A stretch of DNA of 64,000 nucleotides from Sulfitobacter sp. 20_GPM-1509m. Its GTDB lineage: Bacteria > Pseudomonadota > Alphaproteobacteria > Rhodobacterales > Rhodobacteraceae. Below are positions 33,663 through 43,462 of this stretch, piece by piece. The notes below the pieces were generated by a model. It was not told the DNA's origin, ran no database searches, and saw nothing but the letters and a program-made list of their open reading frames with translations. Location of the stretch: positions 1 through 64,000 of the forward strand of contig NZ_JIBC01000004.1 in NCBI RefSeq assembly GCF_000620505.1. The letters are read 5' to 3'. The position numbers and the translations under genes were made by a program. The first letter of the stretch is position 1; each line of letters begins with the position of its first letter.

Positions 33663-34244
33663 TCAGTTCAGGTTGGTATCGTTGCTCTCTGCGTCGAGGG
33701 CGGCATAGCCTTCGGGCAGATCAATTTCGTAGAATGTATAGCTCAGCGTGATCGTATGCACGTATTTTGCATCGCGGTCATCGACAATCTCGGGGTCGAC
33801 GAAGAAAGTCACAGGCATCTGCACCCGCTCGCCGGGTTGCAGCACCTGCTGCTCGAAGCAAAAGCACTGAATCTTGTTGAAAAAGCCGCCCGCCGAATAG
33901 GGTGTGACGTTATAGCTGGCTGATCCGGCAATGGGGTGATCGGTGGGATTGTAGGCCTCGAAGAACGCAAGCGCGGTTTCCCCGATGCGCAGTTTCATCT
34001 TGGTCTCGACCGGCTTGAATTCCCACGGCATGGCGCTGTCGACAGAGGCATCGAACCGGACGGTGATTTCCTGGTCCAGGATATGATCCACACCTTCGGC
34101 AACCTGACCCGGCGTGCCGCCAAAGCCGGTCACACGGCAGAACCAGTTGTAAAACGGCACCGATGCCCAGGACAGGCCGCCCATGACCAGCACGACACAC
34201 ACCAGTTGAACAACGGTGCGCTGAGGACCCTGTAGACGCTTCAT
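33663..34244 (-). CDS. ctaG: Cytochrome c oxidase assembly protein CtaG (Cox11 type)
   Basis: A 193-residue protein with one N-terminal membrane helix ([20 protein letters not shown]) and a periplasmic domain. The copper motif CFCFEQQVL (near residue 130) and the conserved [16 protein letters not shown] are diagnostic of Cox11/CtaG. It delivers copper to the CuB site of subunit I. Its ATG overlaps the stop of the 53-residue upstream ORF by 4 bp. Start, length and motifs are all normal. Confidence 0.95.
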   Translation of the reverse strand: MKRLQGPQRTVVQLVCVVLVMGGLSWASVPFYNWFCRVTGFGGTPGQVAEGVDHILDQEITVRFDASVDSAMPWEFKPVETKMKLRIGETALAFFEAYNPTDHPIAGSASYNVTPYSAGGFFNKIQCFCFEQQVLQPGERVQMPVTFFVDPEIVDDRDAKYVHTITLSYTFYEIDLPEGYAALDAESNDTNLN

Positions 34245-34402
34245 TTCAATGTCTCCGCCCGCGGCAATTCGAAATCGCCACTTGTCACCTTGGCAACGGT
34301 CAACGCGAGCACCAGCACCACGAAGGCCGCCAGCAAAAGGCCAACGCCTGTGTTGCGGCTGCGGCGGCGGCTGTGCATTTCATGTTCCGCTTTCAACGCC
34401 AT
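34241..34402 (-). CDS. Small single-helix membrane protein in the cta operon, 53 aa
   Basis: The frame encodes MALKAEHEMHSRRRSRNTG, a hydrophobic stretch (about 20-38) and a short polar tail ending AETLK. One membrane helix with a basic N-terminal side suggests an inside-to-outside topology. Its ATG overlaps the ctaB stop (TGATG) and its stop overlaps the ctaG start (ATGA), so translation is coupled to both. Small proteins in this position are seen in Rhodobacterales oxidase operons (from memory); a role in oxidase assembly is inferred from location. Confidence 0.8.
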   Translation of the reverse strand: MALKAEHEMHSRRRSRNTGVGLLLAAFVVLVLALTVAKVTSGDFELPRAETLK

Positions 34403-35340
34403 CACCAGCCTCCGTAACCCGAGCTGCGCAGCAGCGCCTCGGCCATGATCGCACCGAAGTGCAGGAACAGATACAGCAGCGACAGCTTGAAGAACGATTT
34501 CTCGACCGCATAGCCATCGGCTTCTGCCTGCGTTTCGTCGCGACGCCAGATATCAAAGGCACCTTTCAGGAACAGCGCGTTCAGGATCACGGCGGTCGTC
34601 AGATAGATCAGCCCGCCAATCGACGTAAACGCGGTGCCAACAGCCAGAATCACCAGAAGCACGGTGTAGGCCAGAATATGTTTGCGGGTGGATTTGCGCC
34701 CGTGCGTCACCGTCAGCATCGGCACTTTTGCGTCGTCGTAATCCGATTTCATGAACAGTGCCAGCGCCCAGAAATGGGGTGGCGTCCACATGAAGATCAG
34801 CGCGAACATCAACCATGCCTCGACCGACATGGACCCGGTGGCCACGACCCAGCCGATCACCGGCGGAAAGGCCCCTGCCGCGCCACCGATCACGATGTTC
34901 TGCGGGGTCGAGCGTTTCAGCCACATCGAATAGATGACGGCATAAAAGAAGATGGTAAAGGCCAGCAGCCCCGCCGCCAACAGGTTGGCCGACAGCGCCA
35001 GCATCATCACCGACAGGCCCGACAGCGCGACGCCAATGCTCAGCGCCTCGCCCGGCTGGACCTTGCCCGACGGAATCGGACGGTTGGCCGTGCGTTTCAT
35101 GATGTGGTCGATGTCCGCATCCCACCACATGTTCAGCGCACCCGAGGCCCCGGCCCCGATGGCGATGAACAGGATGGATGCAAAGCCCACAACCGGGTTC
35201 ACACCATTCGGTGCCGCCAGCATGCCCACAAGCGCTGTGAACACCACAAGCTGCATCACGCGCGGCTTCATCAGCGCGAAATAATCGCCAAAGGACGCTT
35301 CGCCCTCGAAGGCCTGTGGCTGACTGCTGATGTCGGTCAT
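34402..35340 (-). CDS. ctaB: Protohaem IX farnesyltransferase (haem O synthase)
   Basis: A 312-residue UbiA-type prenyltransferase with about eight to nine membrane helices. The polyprenyl diphosphate site is NMWWDADIDHIMKRTANRPI near residue 75, with the second Asp-rich loop KSDYDDAKVPML. It adds a farnesyl group to haem B to make haem O for the oxidase. I choose ATG 35340 because GTGAGAG precedes it; an ATG at 35358 would add six residues without a clear ribosome site. Confidence 0.94.
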   Translation of the reverse strand: MTDISSQPQAFEGEASFGDYFALMKPRVMQLVVFTALVGMLAAPNGVNPVVGFASILFIAIGAGASGALNMWWDADIDHIMKRTANRPIPSGKVQPGEALSIGVALSGLSVMMLALSANLLAAGLLAFTIFFYAVIYSMWLKRSTPQNIVIGGAAGAFPPVIGWVVATGSMSVEAWLMFALIFMWTPPHFWALALFMKSDYDDAKVPMLTVTHGRKSTRKHILAYTVLLVILAVGTAFTSIGGLIYLTTAVILNALFLKGAFDIWRRDETQAEADGYAVEKSFFKLSLLYLFLHFGAIMAEALLRSSGYGGW

Positions 35341-35401
35341 GCGGCTCTCACGTATCATCTGGATTCAGGAAAAGCGGGGGTACAGCCCCCGCCCCGTTGG
35401 C

Positions 35402-36295
35402 TTACTTGGAAGCGATCTGGAAGCTTTGCGGCAGGCTTGCAAACTCTTCGCGGGCTTTTTCCAACCATGCGGCATAGGCCTCTTCCGAGACAACTTTGAC
35501 GGTGATCGGCATATAGGCGTGGTTGATACCGCACAGTTCCGAACACTGGCCGAAATAAATGCCTTCACGCTCGGCCTTGAACCACAGTTCGGCCAGACGT
35601 CCGGGCACACCGTCCTGTTTGACGCCGAATGCCGGAATCGCCCACGAATGGATCACGTCAGCGCCGGTCACCTGCATCACGACGATCTTGCCGACGGGGA
35701 CGACAACCGCGTTGTCGGTGGCCAGCAGGAATTCATCCTTGGAATAACCCGCGTCAATCAGCTGTTGCTCGACTTCGGGGGTCATCATGTTCTGACCGCC
35801 GGTCGCCGGAGCGCCGATCATGTAGCTGGAGAATTCGATGCCCTCGTCCACATAGGAATAGTCCCAGTACCACTGGTAGCCGGTCACCTTGATGGTCAGG
35901 TCGGCGTCGGGAATTTCCTGCTGTTTGAACAGGATCGGCAGCGAGAACGCACCGATGAACACCAGAATCACGATGGGAATCACGGTCCATGCGATTTCGA
36001 TCGGTGTGTTGTGGGTAAAGCTGGCCGGTTTCGGGTTGCGGCGCGCATTGTAGCGGATGCCGACCCAGACCAGCAGGCCGATCACGAACAGCGAAATCGC
36101 CGTGATAATGATCAGCAGCATATGGTCCAGCCACTGCAAATCACGTGCCAGCTCTGTCGCGGCGGGCTGAAAGCCCATGAGGCCGTCGCGCGGAGCGCCC
36201 ACGATTTCAAGGTTATCCTGCGCCATCGCTGGCAATGCGGCGGTGGCGGCAAAAAGGCCGGAAACAAGGCCTTTGATCGAGAAATGCTTGGTCAT
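35402..36295 (-). CDS. ctaC: Cytochrome c oxidase subunit II
   Basis: A 297-residue precursor. Residues 1-25 are a signal peptide ending AMA before QDN; two membrane helices follow ([20 protein letters not shown] and [19 protein letters not shown]). The periplasmic cupredoxin domain has [10 protein letters not shown] and the CuA ligands in VIHSWAIP and [16 protein letters not shown]. It receives electrons from cytochrome c. AGGACG precedes ATG 36295; a longer frame adds 32 unrelated residues. It is the first gene of the operon; subunit I (ctaD) is not in the window. Confidence 0.96.
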   Translation of the reverse strand: MTKHFSIKGLVSGLFAATAALPAMAQDNLEIVGAPRDGLMGFQPAATELARDLQWLDHMLLIIITAISLFVIGLLVWVGIRYNARRNPKPASFTHNTPIEIAWTVIPIVILVFIGAFSLPILFKQQEIPDADLTIKVTGYQWYWDYSYVDEGIEFSSYMIGAPATGGQNMMTPEVEQQLIDAGYSKDEFLLATDNAVVVPVGKIVVMQVTGADVIHSWAIPAFGVKQDGVPGRLAELWFKAEREGIYFGQCSELCGINHAYMPITVKVVSEEAYAAWLEKAREEFASLPQSFQIASK

Positions 36296-36395
36296 GTATC
36301 GTCCTGATCTTGTGATCGCTGTTGGGCGCGGGGAACAGACAAAGCAACATGCGCTTTCGCCTCCCATTGTATTACCCGCGCTTACAATCATATTC

Positions 36396-36408
36396 TATCT
36401 TCAAGATA
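36396..36408. promoter_or_regulatory. Palindrome in the ctaC/tldD divergent promoter region
   Basis: TATCTTCAAGATA is perfectly symmetric about its central C (6 bp arms). It lies 101 bp before ctaC and 60 bp before tldD in an A+T-rich stretch. It could be an operator for either gene. It does not match the FNR-type TTGAT-N4-ATCAA box. Confidence 0.35.
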
Positions 36409-36467
36409 AAGCCATTCTTACCGCGTCAAAGAGACGCTTTCACTCGAAAATTCAGGATCAGCCCCCA

Positions 36468-37889
36468 ATGACCGATGCCCCATTCGCCCCCTTCGACACC
36501 CTTCTGGACCGTGACGAAGCACTTCGGGTGCTGCGCGCGGCCACGGATGGGGCCGACGATGGCGAGCTTTTTCTCGAACGCCGCCGGTCCGAAGCGCTGG
36601 TCTACGACGATGGCCGCCTGAAGACCGCCAGCTATGATGCCTCCGAAGGGTTCGGATTGCGTGCGGTGCGCGGTGAAGTGGCCGGATATGCCCATTCTAC
36701 CGAGCTTTCGGTGGCAGCCCTGAAACGCGCCTCGGCCACGGCGCGGCTGGCGGTCGGGGACGGCGGCGGCACATGGGCTGATGCGCCCCAGGCCACGAAC
36801 ACGCGGCTCTACACAGACGAAGACCCGATTGCCGGTGCGGCCTTTCCGGTAAAACTGGACACATTGCGCGAGATCGACGCATTCGCCCGCGCGCTCGACA
36901 GCCGTGTGGTGCAGGTATCGGCCAACATCGCGGCGTCCCTGCAAGAGGTCGAAATTTTACGCCCCGAAGGCGGATCGGTCCGCGATGTGCGCCCGATGAC
37001 ACGTGTAAACGTGTCGGTGATCGTCGAACAGAACGGCCGCCGCGAATCAGGCACGGCAGGTGGTGGCGGGCGTGTGGGCCTTGATGGCCTGCTGGACCCC
37101 GCCGATTGGCAGGCCAAGGCGCGCGAGGCGCTGCGGGTGGCCGTGGTCAATCTGGACGCCGTCCCTGCCCCTGCGGGTGTGATGGACGTGGTGCTGGGCC
37201 CCGGTTGGCCCGGCATCCTGCTGCACGAGGCCATCGGCCACGGGCTTGAGGGAGATTTCAATCGCAAGGGGTCATCCGCCTTTGCCGGGTTGATGGGCCA
37301 GCGGATCGCAGCACCCGGTGTCACCGTGCTGGACGACGGCACCATCCCCGACCGGCGCGGGTCGATCACCGTGGACGACGAAGGCACGCCCAGCGCGCGC
37401 AATGTGCTGATCGAGGACGGCGTGCTGGTCGGCTATATGCAGGACCGGCAAAACGCGCGGCTGATGGGGGTGGCCCCGACCGGCAACGGGCGGCGCGAAA
37501 GCTATGCCCACACGCCGATGCCGCGCATGACCAACACCTACATGCTGGGCGGCAACGTGACACCCGGCGACATCGTGGCCGACCTGAAGGACGGTATATA
37601 CGCCGTGGGATTCGGCGGCGGTCAGGTGGACATCACCAACGGCAAATTCGTGTTTTCCTGCACCGAGGCCTACCGCGTTCAGAACGGCGTGGTCGGAGCG
37701 CCGGTCAAGGGGGCCACGCTGATCGGTGACGGGGCCACGGCGCTGCAACAGATCCGCGCCATCGGGAATGATCCCGCACTGGACCCCGGCATGGGCAACT
37801 GCGGCAAGGCGGGGCAATGGGTGCCCGTGGGCGTGGGACAACCGACGCTGATGATCGGCGGGCTGACCGTAGGCGGAAGCGGCAACTGA
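36468..37889 (+). CDS. tldD: TldD family metalloprotease
   Basis: A 473-residue protein of the TldD/PmbA family. The zinc motif HEAIGHGLEGD (HExxxH, near residue 255) is preceded by VVLGPGWPGILL, and the C-terminal CTEAYRVQNGVVGAPVKGAT segment is typical and includes the third-ligand Cys. TldD with TldE trims peptides and antitoxins and matures some peptide-derived products. No tldE (pmbA) is adjacent. ATG 36468 is chosen; a longer frame to the left runs through the ctaC signal region. It is divergent from ctaC. Confidence 0.93.
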   Translation: MTDAPFAPFDTLLDRDEALRVLRAATDGADDGELFLERRRSEALVYDDGRLKTASYDASEGFGLRAVRGEVAGYAHSTELSVAALKRASATARLAVGDGGGTWADAPQATNTRLYTDEDPIAGAAFPVKLDTLREIDAFARALDSRVVQVSANIAASLQEVEILRPEGGSVRDVRPMTRVNVSVIVEQNGRRESGTAGGGGRVGLDGLLDPADWQAKAREALRVAVVNLDAVPAPAGVMDVVLGPGWPGILLHEAIGHGLEGDFNRKGSSAFAGLMGQRIAAPGVTVLDDGTIPDRRGSITVDDEGTPSARNVLIEDGVLVGYMQDRQNARLMGVAPTGNGRRESYAHTPMPRMTNTYMLGGNVTPGDIVADLKDGIYAVGFGGGQVDITNGKFVFSCTEAYRVQNGVVGAPVKGATLIGDGATALQQIRAIGNDPALDPGMGNCGKAGQWVPVGVGQPTLMIGGLTVGGSGN

Positions 37890-37995
37890 GTGTCGCGCAA
37901 TCGTTCGATATGTTTTTGTCGAAACGTCCGTGATTCTTTCATGGGTTGTTAACCTCGTCACTGCATAACACTTGCAGCAACAGGTGGAGCGACGG

Positions 37996-39156
37996 ATGAC
38001 AGATCGAGGATTATATCCTTCTTCCATTCACCCCCCACTCCTACCCACCCCGGAAGACGATTGGTTTCTCCGTCTCCGCCTGTTGCGATCCCGCCGGGTC
38101 GGCATCTCGACGTTTAACAGATTGCTGATCGAACACGGCACCGCGCAAAATGCGTTGGATGCGTTGCCGGAACTGGCGCGCGCTGCTGGTGTGGAAAACT
38201 ACACCCCTTGCCCCGTTGCCGTCATCGAGGCCGAGCTGAAAGCCGGCCAGACGGCCGGGGCAATTCTCATCTCCCAGACCGCGCCGTGCTATCCCAGCGC
38301 CTTGCGCGATCTGACCGATGCGCCCCCCTTTCTATGGGCCATCGGCGATCTGTCCGTGCTGGAGCGGCCGATGATCTCGATCGTCGGTGCGCGCAATGCC
38401 TCCAGCCTTGGCACACGTATGGCCAAATCATTGGCGCGCGATCTGGCCACTGCGGGCTATGTGATCGTTTCCGGTCTGGCGCGGGGCATTGATGCCGCTG
38501 CACATTCGGCGGCTTTGGACACCGGAACCATCGCTGTTCAAGCGGGCGGCGTCGATATGATGTACCCGGCAGAGAACACCGAACTGGCGCTGGCGATCCC
38601 CGAACACGGGCTGCGCCTTTCAGAGCAACCCATGGGTCTGCAACCGATGGCGCGACATTTCCCACCACGCAACCGGATCGTATCGGGACTGGGACGTGCC
38701 ACGATTGTGGTCGAGGCTGCGGCAAAATCCGGCAGCCTGATCACCGCCCGCGATGCGCTGGATCAGGGACGCGAGGTGCTGGCCGTGCCCGGCAGCCCGC
38801 TGGATGCGCGCGCCTCGGGTTGCAACATGCTGATCCGCGACGGTGCCACGCTGGTCCGCAATGCCGCAGATGTGATCGAGGCGCTGACCCCGATGGCGCC
38901 CCGCGCCCCCGTCCTGCCGATGGACCTGCCGCACACACCGCCGCCGCAACTACCCCGCGACCGGCGCACCTTGCGCGAAACCGCAGCCTTGCACAGTCAG
39001 ATCCTGAACCGTCTGGGACCTGCCCCGCTGGCCGAGGACCAGTTGATCCGTGACATCGCCGCAGCCCCCTCGGATGTGGCGCCGGTTCTGCTGGAACTGG
39101 AACTGGACGGACAGATCGAACGCAGCCCCGGCGGCCTGCTGACACGCCCCAATTAA
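37996..39156 (+). CDS. dprA: DNA processing protein DprA
   Basis: A 386-residue DprA/Smf protein. A short N-terminal helical domain is followed by the Rossmann-like core: SIVGARNASSLGTRMAKSLA, VIVSGLARGIDAAAHSAALD, VQAGGVDMMYPAEN and RNRIVSGLGRATIVVEAAA. The C-terminal winged-helix region (residues about 320-386) completes it. It binds incoming single-stranded DNA and loads RecA in natural transformation. ATG 37996 has GGAG upstream; a TTG at 37972 is possible. In the window it is next to topA, a common pairing in bacteria. Confidence 0.94.
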   Translation: MTDRGLYPSSIHPPLLPTPEDDWFLRLRLLRSRRVGISTFNRLLIEHGTAQNALDALPELARAAGVENYTPCPVAVIEAELKAGQTAGAILISQTAPCYPSALRDLTDAPPFLWAIGDLSVLERPMISIVGARNASSLGTRMAKSLARDLATAGYVIVSGLARGIDAAAHSAALDTGTIAVQAGGVDMMYPAENTELALAIPEHGLRLSEQPMGLQPMARHFPPRNRIVSGLGRATIVVEAAAKSGSLITARDALDQGREVLAVPGSPLDARASGCNMLIRDGATLVRNAADVIEALTPMAPRAPVLPMDLPHTPPPQLPRDRRTLRETAALHSQILNRLGPAPLAEDQLIRDIAAAPSDVAPVLLELELDGQIERSPGGLLTRPN

Positions 39157-39188
39157 GGCCTCTCACAAGGCCCTCTTGCAATGGCGTG

Positions 39189-39218
39189 TTGACATTCAAT
39201 GCTTGCACCCCACATCTA
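39189..39218 (+). promoter_or_regulatory. Possible topA promoter
   Basis: A perfect TTGACA lies at 39189-39194, 73 bp before the topA start. The matching -10 region (about CATCTA, 39213-39218) is a weak match to TATAAT, so only the -35 element supports the call. Confidence 0.3.
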
Positions 39219-39266
39219 GCGCCGCCATAGACGCCCAAGTTTTACTGTCCCCGAGGTGCATCATTC

Positions 39267-41936
39267 ATGCCAGTCGTCGTCGTCGAATCTCCGGCCAAGG
39301 CCAAGACAATCAACAAGTATTTGGGTGACAACTACACCGTTCTGGCCTCTTACGGCCACGTGCGGGATTTGCCGCCCAAAGACGGTTCCGTCGACACCGA
39401 ACATGATTTCGAGATGCTTTGGGAGATTGGCAGCGACAGCAAGAAACACGTCAAAGCCATCGCCGACGCCCTGAAAAACGACAACGAACTGATCCTCGCA
39501 ACTGACCCCGACCGCGAGGGCGAGGCGATCAGCTGGCACCTGCAAGAGGCGCTGACCAAGCGCAAGTCGATCACCAAAAGCACGCCGGTGTCGCGGGTGG
39601 TGTTCAACGCGATCACCAAGACAGCCGTCACCGAGGCAATGAAAAACCCCCGTCAGGTCGACATGCCGCTGGTCGAGGCGTACCTCGCCCGCCGCGCGCT
39701 GGACTATCTGGTGGGTTTCAACCTGTCCCCCGTCCTGTGGCGCAAACTGCCCGGTGCGAAATCGGCCGGGCGCGTGCAATCGGTCTGTCTGCGCCTGATC
39801 ACCGAGCGCGAGATGGAGATCGAAGCCTTCCGTGCCCGCGAATACTGGTCGGTCAAGGCATTGCTGGCGACCCCGCGCGGACAGGAATTCGAGGCGCGGC
39901 TGACCACTTTGGCCGGCAAGAAGCTGGACCGTTACGATATCGAGAACGGCACGCAGGCCGAAATGGCCGTGCAGGCGATCAGCAGCCGCGATCTGAAGGT
40001 TCAGTCGGTCGAGGCGAAGCCTGCCAACCGCAACCCCTCGGCCCCGTTCATGACATCGACCCTGCAGCAGGAAGCCAGCCGCAAGTTCGGCATGGGCGCG
40101 CGCCAGACCATGAGCGCCGCGCAGCGTCTGTATGAGGCGGGCTATATCACCTATATGCGGACCGACGGCATCGACATGGCCCCCGAGGCCGTGCAGATGG
40201 CGCGCGACGCGATCAAGGACCGTTACGGCGCCGAATACGTCCCCGGCACCCCGCGCGTTTACAAAAACAAGGCGAAGAACGCGCAGGAAGCGCACGAATG
40301 TATCCGCCCGACGGAGATGACGCAGGACGTGGATGCGCTGAAAATCAGCGATGGCGACCAGCGCAAGCTGTATGACCTGATCTGGAAACGCACGTTGGCC
40401 TGTCAGATGGAAAGCGCGCGACTGGAACGCACCACTGTCGATGTGGGCAGCCAGGACGGTCAGGTGATGCTGCGCGCCACGGGTCAGGTCGTGTTGTTTG
40501 ACGGCTTCCTCAAGGTCTACGAGGAAGGTCGCGACGATGATGTGACCGATGACGACGACAAGCGCCTGCCGCAGATCAGCGAAGGCGACAAGATGGACAA
40601 GCGGGCCGTCACGCCCGAACAGCATTTCACCCAGCCCCCACCCCGCTACACCGAGGCCACGCTGGTCAAACGCATGGAAGAGCTGGGCATCGGCCGCCCG
40701 TCGACCTACGCCAGCATTGTCACCACGATTCAAGACCGCGAATACGTGCGCAAGGACAAGAACCGCCTGATCCCCGAGGACAAGGGGCGGCTGGTGATTG
40801 CCTTTCTGGAAAACTATTTCCGCAAATACGTGGGCTATGATTTTACCGCCTCGCTCGAGGAAGAGCTGGACGACGTCAGCGCCGGCGACCGCGACTACAA
40901 ATCTGTTCTGGCGACCTTCTGGCGCGATTTCTCGGCGGCCGTGGCTGAAACATCCGACTTGCGGATCACCGAGGTTCTGGAAAAGATCAACGAGGTGCTG
41001 GAGCCGCACCTGTTCCCGCCCACCGAAGACGGCACCGACCCGCGCCTGTGCCCCAACTGTGGCAATGGCCGTCTGTCGATGCGCACGGCCCGTTCCGGCG
41101 GCGCATTCATCGGCTGCTCGAACTACCCCGAATGCCGCTACACCCGCGCCTTCGGCCCTCCGGGTGCCGAGGACACGGGCGGCATCCCGCCCGAGGGCAA
41201 AATGCTGGGCGAGGATCAGGGCGACAAGATCTACGCGTTCAAGGGCCGTTTCGGCCCCTATGTGCAGCGTGGCGAGGTCACCGACGACAACAAGAAACCG
41301 CCGCGCCAGTCGATTCCCAAGGAATGGCCGCCCGCCGATGTCGACCTGGGTCAGGCGGTGCAACTGTTGTCCCTGCCCCGTCTGGTCGGCCCGCACCCCG
41401 AGGATGGGATCAGCGTCTGGGCCAACATCGGGCGCTATGGTCCCTACCTGAAACACGCCGAAAGCACTTCGGAACGCGGCGGCACCAATGCCAACCTTGA
41501 AGGCATCGACGAGGTCTGGACCGTGGGCATGAACCGCGCCGTGCAGCTTTTGGCGGAAAAGGTCGCCTCGCGCGGCGGGCGCGGTGTGGCCGCCAAGCCG
41601 ATCCGCGAGCTGGGCGAGCATCCCGATCAAGGTGGCCCTGTGAACATCATGAAGGGCAAGTATGGCCCATATGTGAAGTGGGAAAAGGTCAATGCAACCA
41701 TTCCCAAAGAGGTCGAGCCTGACGACCTGACGATGGATGCCGCCGTGCTTCTGATCGAGGAAAAGCTGGCGAAATCTCCGGCCAAACGCAAGGCGGCGCC
41801 CAAGAAGAAAGCCGCGGCGAAGACACCGACAGCCAAAAAAACGGCAGCTAAGAAACCTGCCGCGAAAAAGCCCGCAGCCAAGAAGACAGCCGCGAAGAAA
41901 CCGGCGGCCAAAAAGGCCGATCCAGACGAAGGTTGA
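39267..41936 (+). CDS. topA: DNA topoisomerase I with lysine-rich tail
   Basis: An 889-residue type IA topoisomerase. The Toprim domain opens with VVVESPAKAKTINKYLGDNY and has TDPDREGEAISWHL; the nucleophile Tyr is in GYITYMRTDG near residue 295. A C4 zinc ribbon (CPNCGNGRL and FIGCSNYPECRYTR) follows near 595, then repeats of the GPYVKW type. The last 50 residues are Lys/Ala-rich (KKTAAKKPAAKKPAAKK and similar), like a histone H1 tail. It relaxes negative supercoils. Downstream of dprA on the same strand. Confidence 0.97.
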   Translation: MPVVVVESPAKAKTINKYLGDNYTVLASYGHVRDLPPKDGSVDTEHDFEMLWEIGSDSKKHVKAIADALKNDNELILATDPDREGEAISWHLQEALTKRKSITKSTPVSRVVFNAITKTAVTEAMKNPRQVDMPLVEAYLARRALDYLVGFNLSPVLWRKLPGAKSAGRVQSVCLRLITEREMEIEAFRAREYWSVKALLATPRGQEFEARLTTLAGKKLDRYDIENGTQAEMAVQAISSRDLKVQSVEAKPANRNPSAPFMTSTLQQEASRKFGMGARQTMSAAQRLYEAGYITYMRTDGIDMAPEAVQMARDAIKDRYGAEYVPGTPRVYKNKAKNAQEAHECIRPTEMTQDVDALKISDGDQRKLYDLIWKRTLACQMESARLERTTVDVGSQDGQVMLRATGQVVLFDGFLKVYEEGRDDDVTDDDDKRLPQISEGDKMDKRAVTPEQHFTQPPPRYTEATLVKRMEELGIGRPSTYASIVTTIQDREYVRKDKNRLIPEDKGRLVIAFLENYFRKYVGYDFTASLEEELDDVSAGDRDYKSVLATFWRDFSAAVAETSDLRITEVLEKINEVLEPHLFPPTEDGTDPRLCPNCGNGRLSMRTARSGGAFIGCSNYPECRYTRAFGPPGAEDTGGIPPEGKMLGEDQGDKIYAFKGRFGPYVQRGEVTDDNKKPPRQSIPKEWPPADVDLGQAVQLLSLPRLVGPHPEDGISVWANIGRYGPYLKHAESTSERGGTNANLEGIDEVWTVGMNRAVQLLAEKVASRGGRGVAAKPIRELGEHPDQGGPVNIMKGKYGPYVKWEKVNATIPKEVEPDDLTMDAAVLLIEEKLAKSPAKRKAAPKKKAAAKTPTAKKTAAKKPAAKKPAAKKTAAKKPAAKKADPDEG

Positions 41937-41945
41937 CCCCGATAC

Positions 41946-41977
41946 CGCCACCAGTGCGCAAAAAGCGGCTGGTGGCG
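41946..41977 (+). terminator. Hairpin downstream of topA
   Basis: CGCCACCAG (41946-41954) pairs with CTGGTGGCG (41969-41977) around a 14-base loop, 9 bp after the stop. No T run follows, so it is a weak or Rho-assisted terminator. Confidence 0.5.
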
Positions 41978-42076
41978 CAATCACCCCCCGCAGTTCCCCG
42001 GTGCACCCCTGCGTCTTGTTGACAGCAAGGCGACCTAAGGTCAGAACTCTGTGGACACTGACACAAGGGGATATTC

Positions 42077-42781
42077 ATGAAAAAAGTCTATGGCTCTGCC
42101 GCCGAGGCGCTGGACGGCGTTCTTTCGGATGGCATGTTGATCGCGGCGGGCGGCTTTGGCCTGTGTGGCATCCCCGAATTGCTGTTGCAGGCGATCAAAG
42201 ACGCCGGCACCAAAAACCTGACCTTTGCGTCCAACAACGCGGGCGTCGATGATTTTGGTATCGGTATTCTGCTGCAAACCAAGCAGGTCAAGAAGATGAT
42301 CTCGTCCTACGTCGGCGAGAACAAGGAATTCATGCGCCAGTATCTGGGGGGCGAGCTTGAGCTGGAGTTCAACCCGCAGGGCACTTTGGCCGAGCGGATG
42401 CGCGCAGGCGGCTCGGGCATCCCCGGCTTTTACACCAAGACCGGCGTCGGCACCCAGATTGCCGAGGGCAAGGAAGTGAAAGTGTTCGACGGCGAGGAAT
42501 ACATCCTGGAACGCGGCATCGTGGCCGACCTGTCGATCGTCAAGGCATGGAAAGCCGACGACACCGGCAACCTTGTGTTCCGCAAGACCGCCCGCAACTT
42601 TAACCCGCCTGCGGCCATGTGCGGCAAGGTCTGCATTGTCGAGGTCGAGGAAATCGTGCCACGCGGGTCGCTGGACCCCGACAGCATTCATTTGCCCGGC
42701 ATCTATGTGCACCGCATCATTCAGGGCGAACACGAAAAGCGCATCGAACAACGCACCACCCGCCCGCAGGAGGAAAAGTAA
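42077..42781 (+). CDS. scoA: 3-oxoacid CoA-transferase subunit A
   Basis: A 234-residue CoA-transferase alpha subunit. Diagnostic sequence includes [20 protein letters not shown] near residue 24, [19 protein letters not shown] and [20 protein letters not shown]. With subunit B it moves CoA from succinyl-CoA to acetoacetate or a similar 3-oxoacid. The gene is joined to scoB by a TAATG overlap. AAGGGGA lies upstream of ATG 42077. Its exact substrate is not fixed by sequence. Confidence 0.94.
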   Translation: MKKVYGSAAEALDGVLSDGMLIAAGGFGLCGIPELLLQAIKDAGTKNLTFASNNAGVDDFGIGILLQTKQVKKMISSYVGENKEFMRQYLGGELELEFNPQGTLAERMRAGGSGIPGFYTKTGVGTQIAEGKEVKVFDGEEYILERGIVADLSIVKAWKADDTGNLVFRKTARNFNPPAAMCGKVCIVEVEEIVPRGSLDPDSIHLPGIYVHRIIQGEHEKRIEQRTTRPQEEK

Positions 42782-43404
42782 TGCCTTGGGATCGCAACCA
42801 GATGGCCGCACGCGCGGCGCAAGAGCTTGAAGACGGCATGTACGTGAACCTTGGCATCGGTATTCCGACGCTGGTGGCCAACTACGTCGGCGACAAGGAC
42901 ATCACACTGCAATCGGAAAACGGGATGCTGGGCATGGGCCCCTTCCCCTTTGAAGGTGAAGAAGACGCCGATCTGATCAACGCGGGCAAACAGACCATCA
43001 CCGAACTGTCCCGCACCGCCTATTTCGACAGTTCCATGTCGTTCGGGATGATCCGTGGCGGCAAGATTGCCGCGGCGATCCTGGGTGCCATGGAAGTGGC
43101 CGAGAACGGCGACCTGGCGAACTGGATGATTCCGGGCAAGCTGGTCAAGGGCATGGGCGGCGCGATGGATCTGGTCGCAGGCGTGGGCCGCGTGATCGTG
43201 GTCATGGATCACCAGAACAAGGCCGGTGAATCCAAGGTCCTGAAAGATTGCACCCTGCCGCTGACCGGCAAGGGCGTGGTGGATCGCATCATCACCAACC
43301 TTGGCGTTCTGGACGTGGTCGAGGGCGGTCTGAAGATCGTCGAATGCGCCGACGGCGTGAGCGAGGACGAACTGCGCGCAGCGACCGAGGCCACAATCGT
43401 CTGA
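42781..43404 (+). CDS. scoB: 3-oxoacid CoA-transferase subunit B
   Basis: A 207-residue beta subunit. It starts [20 protein letters not shown], has [14 protein letters not shown] and the catalytic glutamate in [18 protein letters not shown] near residue 45. GGMIRGGKI- and [20 protein letters not shown]-type motifs follow. ATG 42781 overlaps the scoA stop (TAATG) and has AGGAGG upstream. A bidirectional terminator follows. Confidence 0.95.
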   Translation: MPWDRNQMAARAAQELEDGMYVNLGIGIPTLVANYVGDKDITLQSENGMLGMGPFPFEGEEDADLINAGKQTITELSRTAYFDSSMSFGMIRGGKIAAAILGAMEVAENGDLANWMIPGKLVKGMGGAMDLVAGVGRVIVVMDHQNKAGESKVLKDCTLPLTGKGVVDRIITNLGVLDVVEGGLKIVECADGVSEDELRAATEATIV

Positions 43405-43425
43405 GACTGCGCTGTATAATATAGT

Positions 43426-43452
43426 AAAGGGGGCCCTTTGCGGCCCCCTTTT
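43426..43452. terminator. Bidirectional terminator between scoB and the transglycosylase gene
   Basis: AAAGGGGGCC (43426-43435) pairs with GGCCCCCTTT (43442-43451) around a 6-base loop, flanked by A and T runs on the two sides. It serves two convergent genes. Confidence 0.9.
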
Positions 43453-43462
43453 GCATTTGCGA

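Noticed and set aside
41760-41930. Repetitive DNA near the end of topA as an independent repeat element
   Set aside because: It is fully explained by the Lys/Ala-rich coding sequence of the TopA tail.
39261-41984. 907-codon minus-strand open frame opposite topA
   Set aside because: A mirror of topA with low-complexity composition; topA has full domain and motif support.
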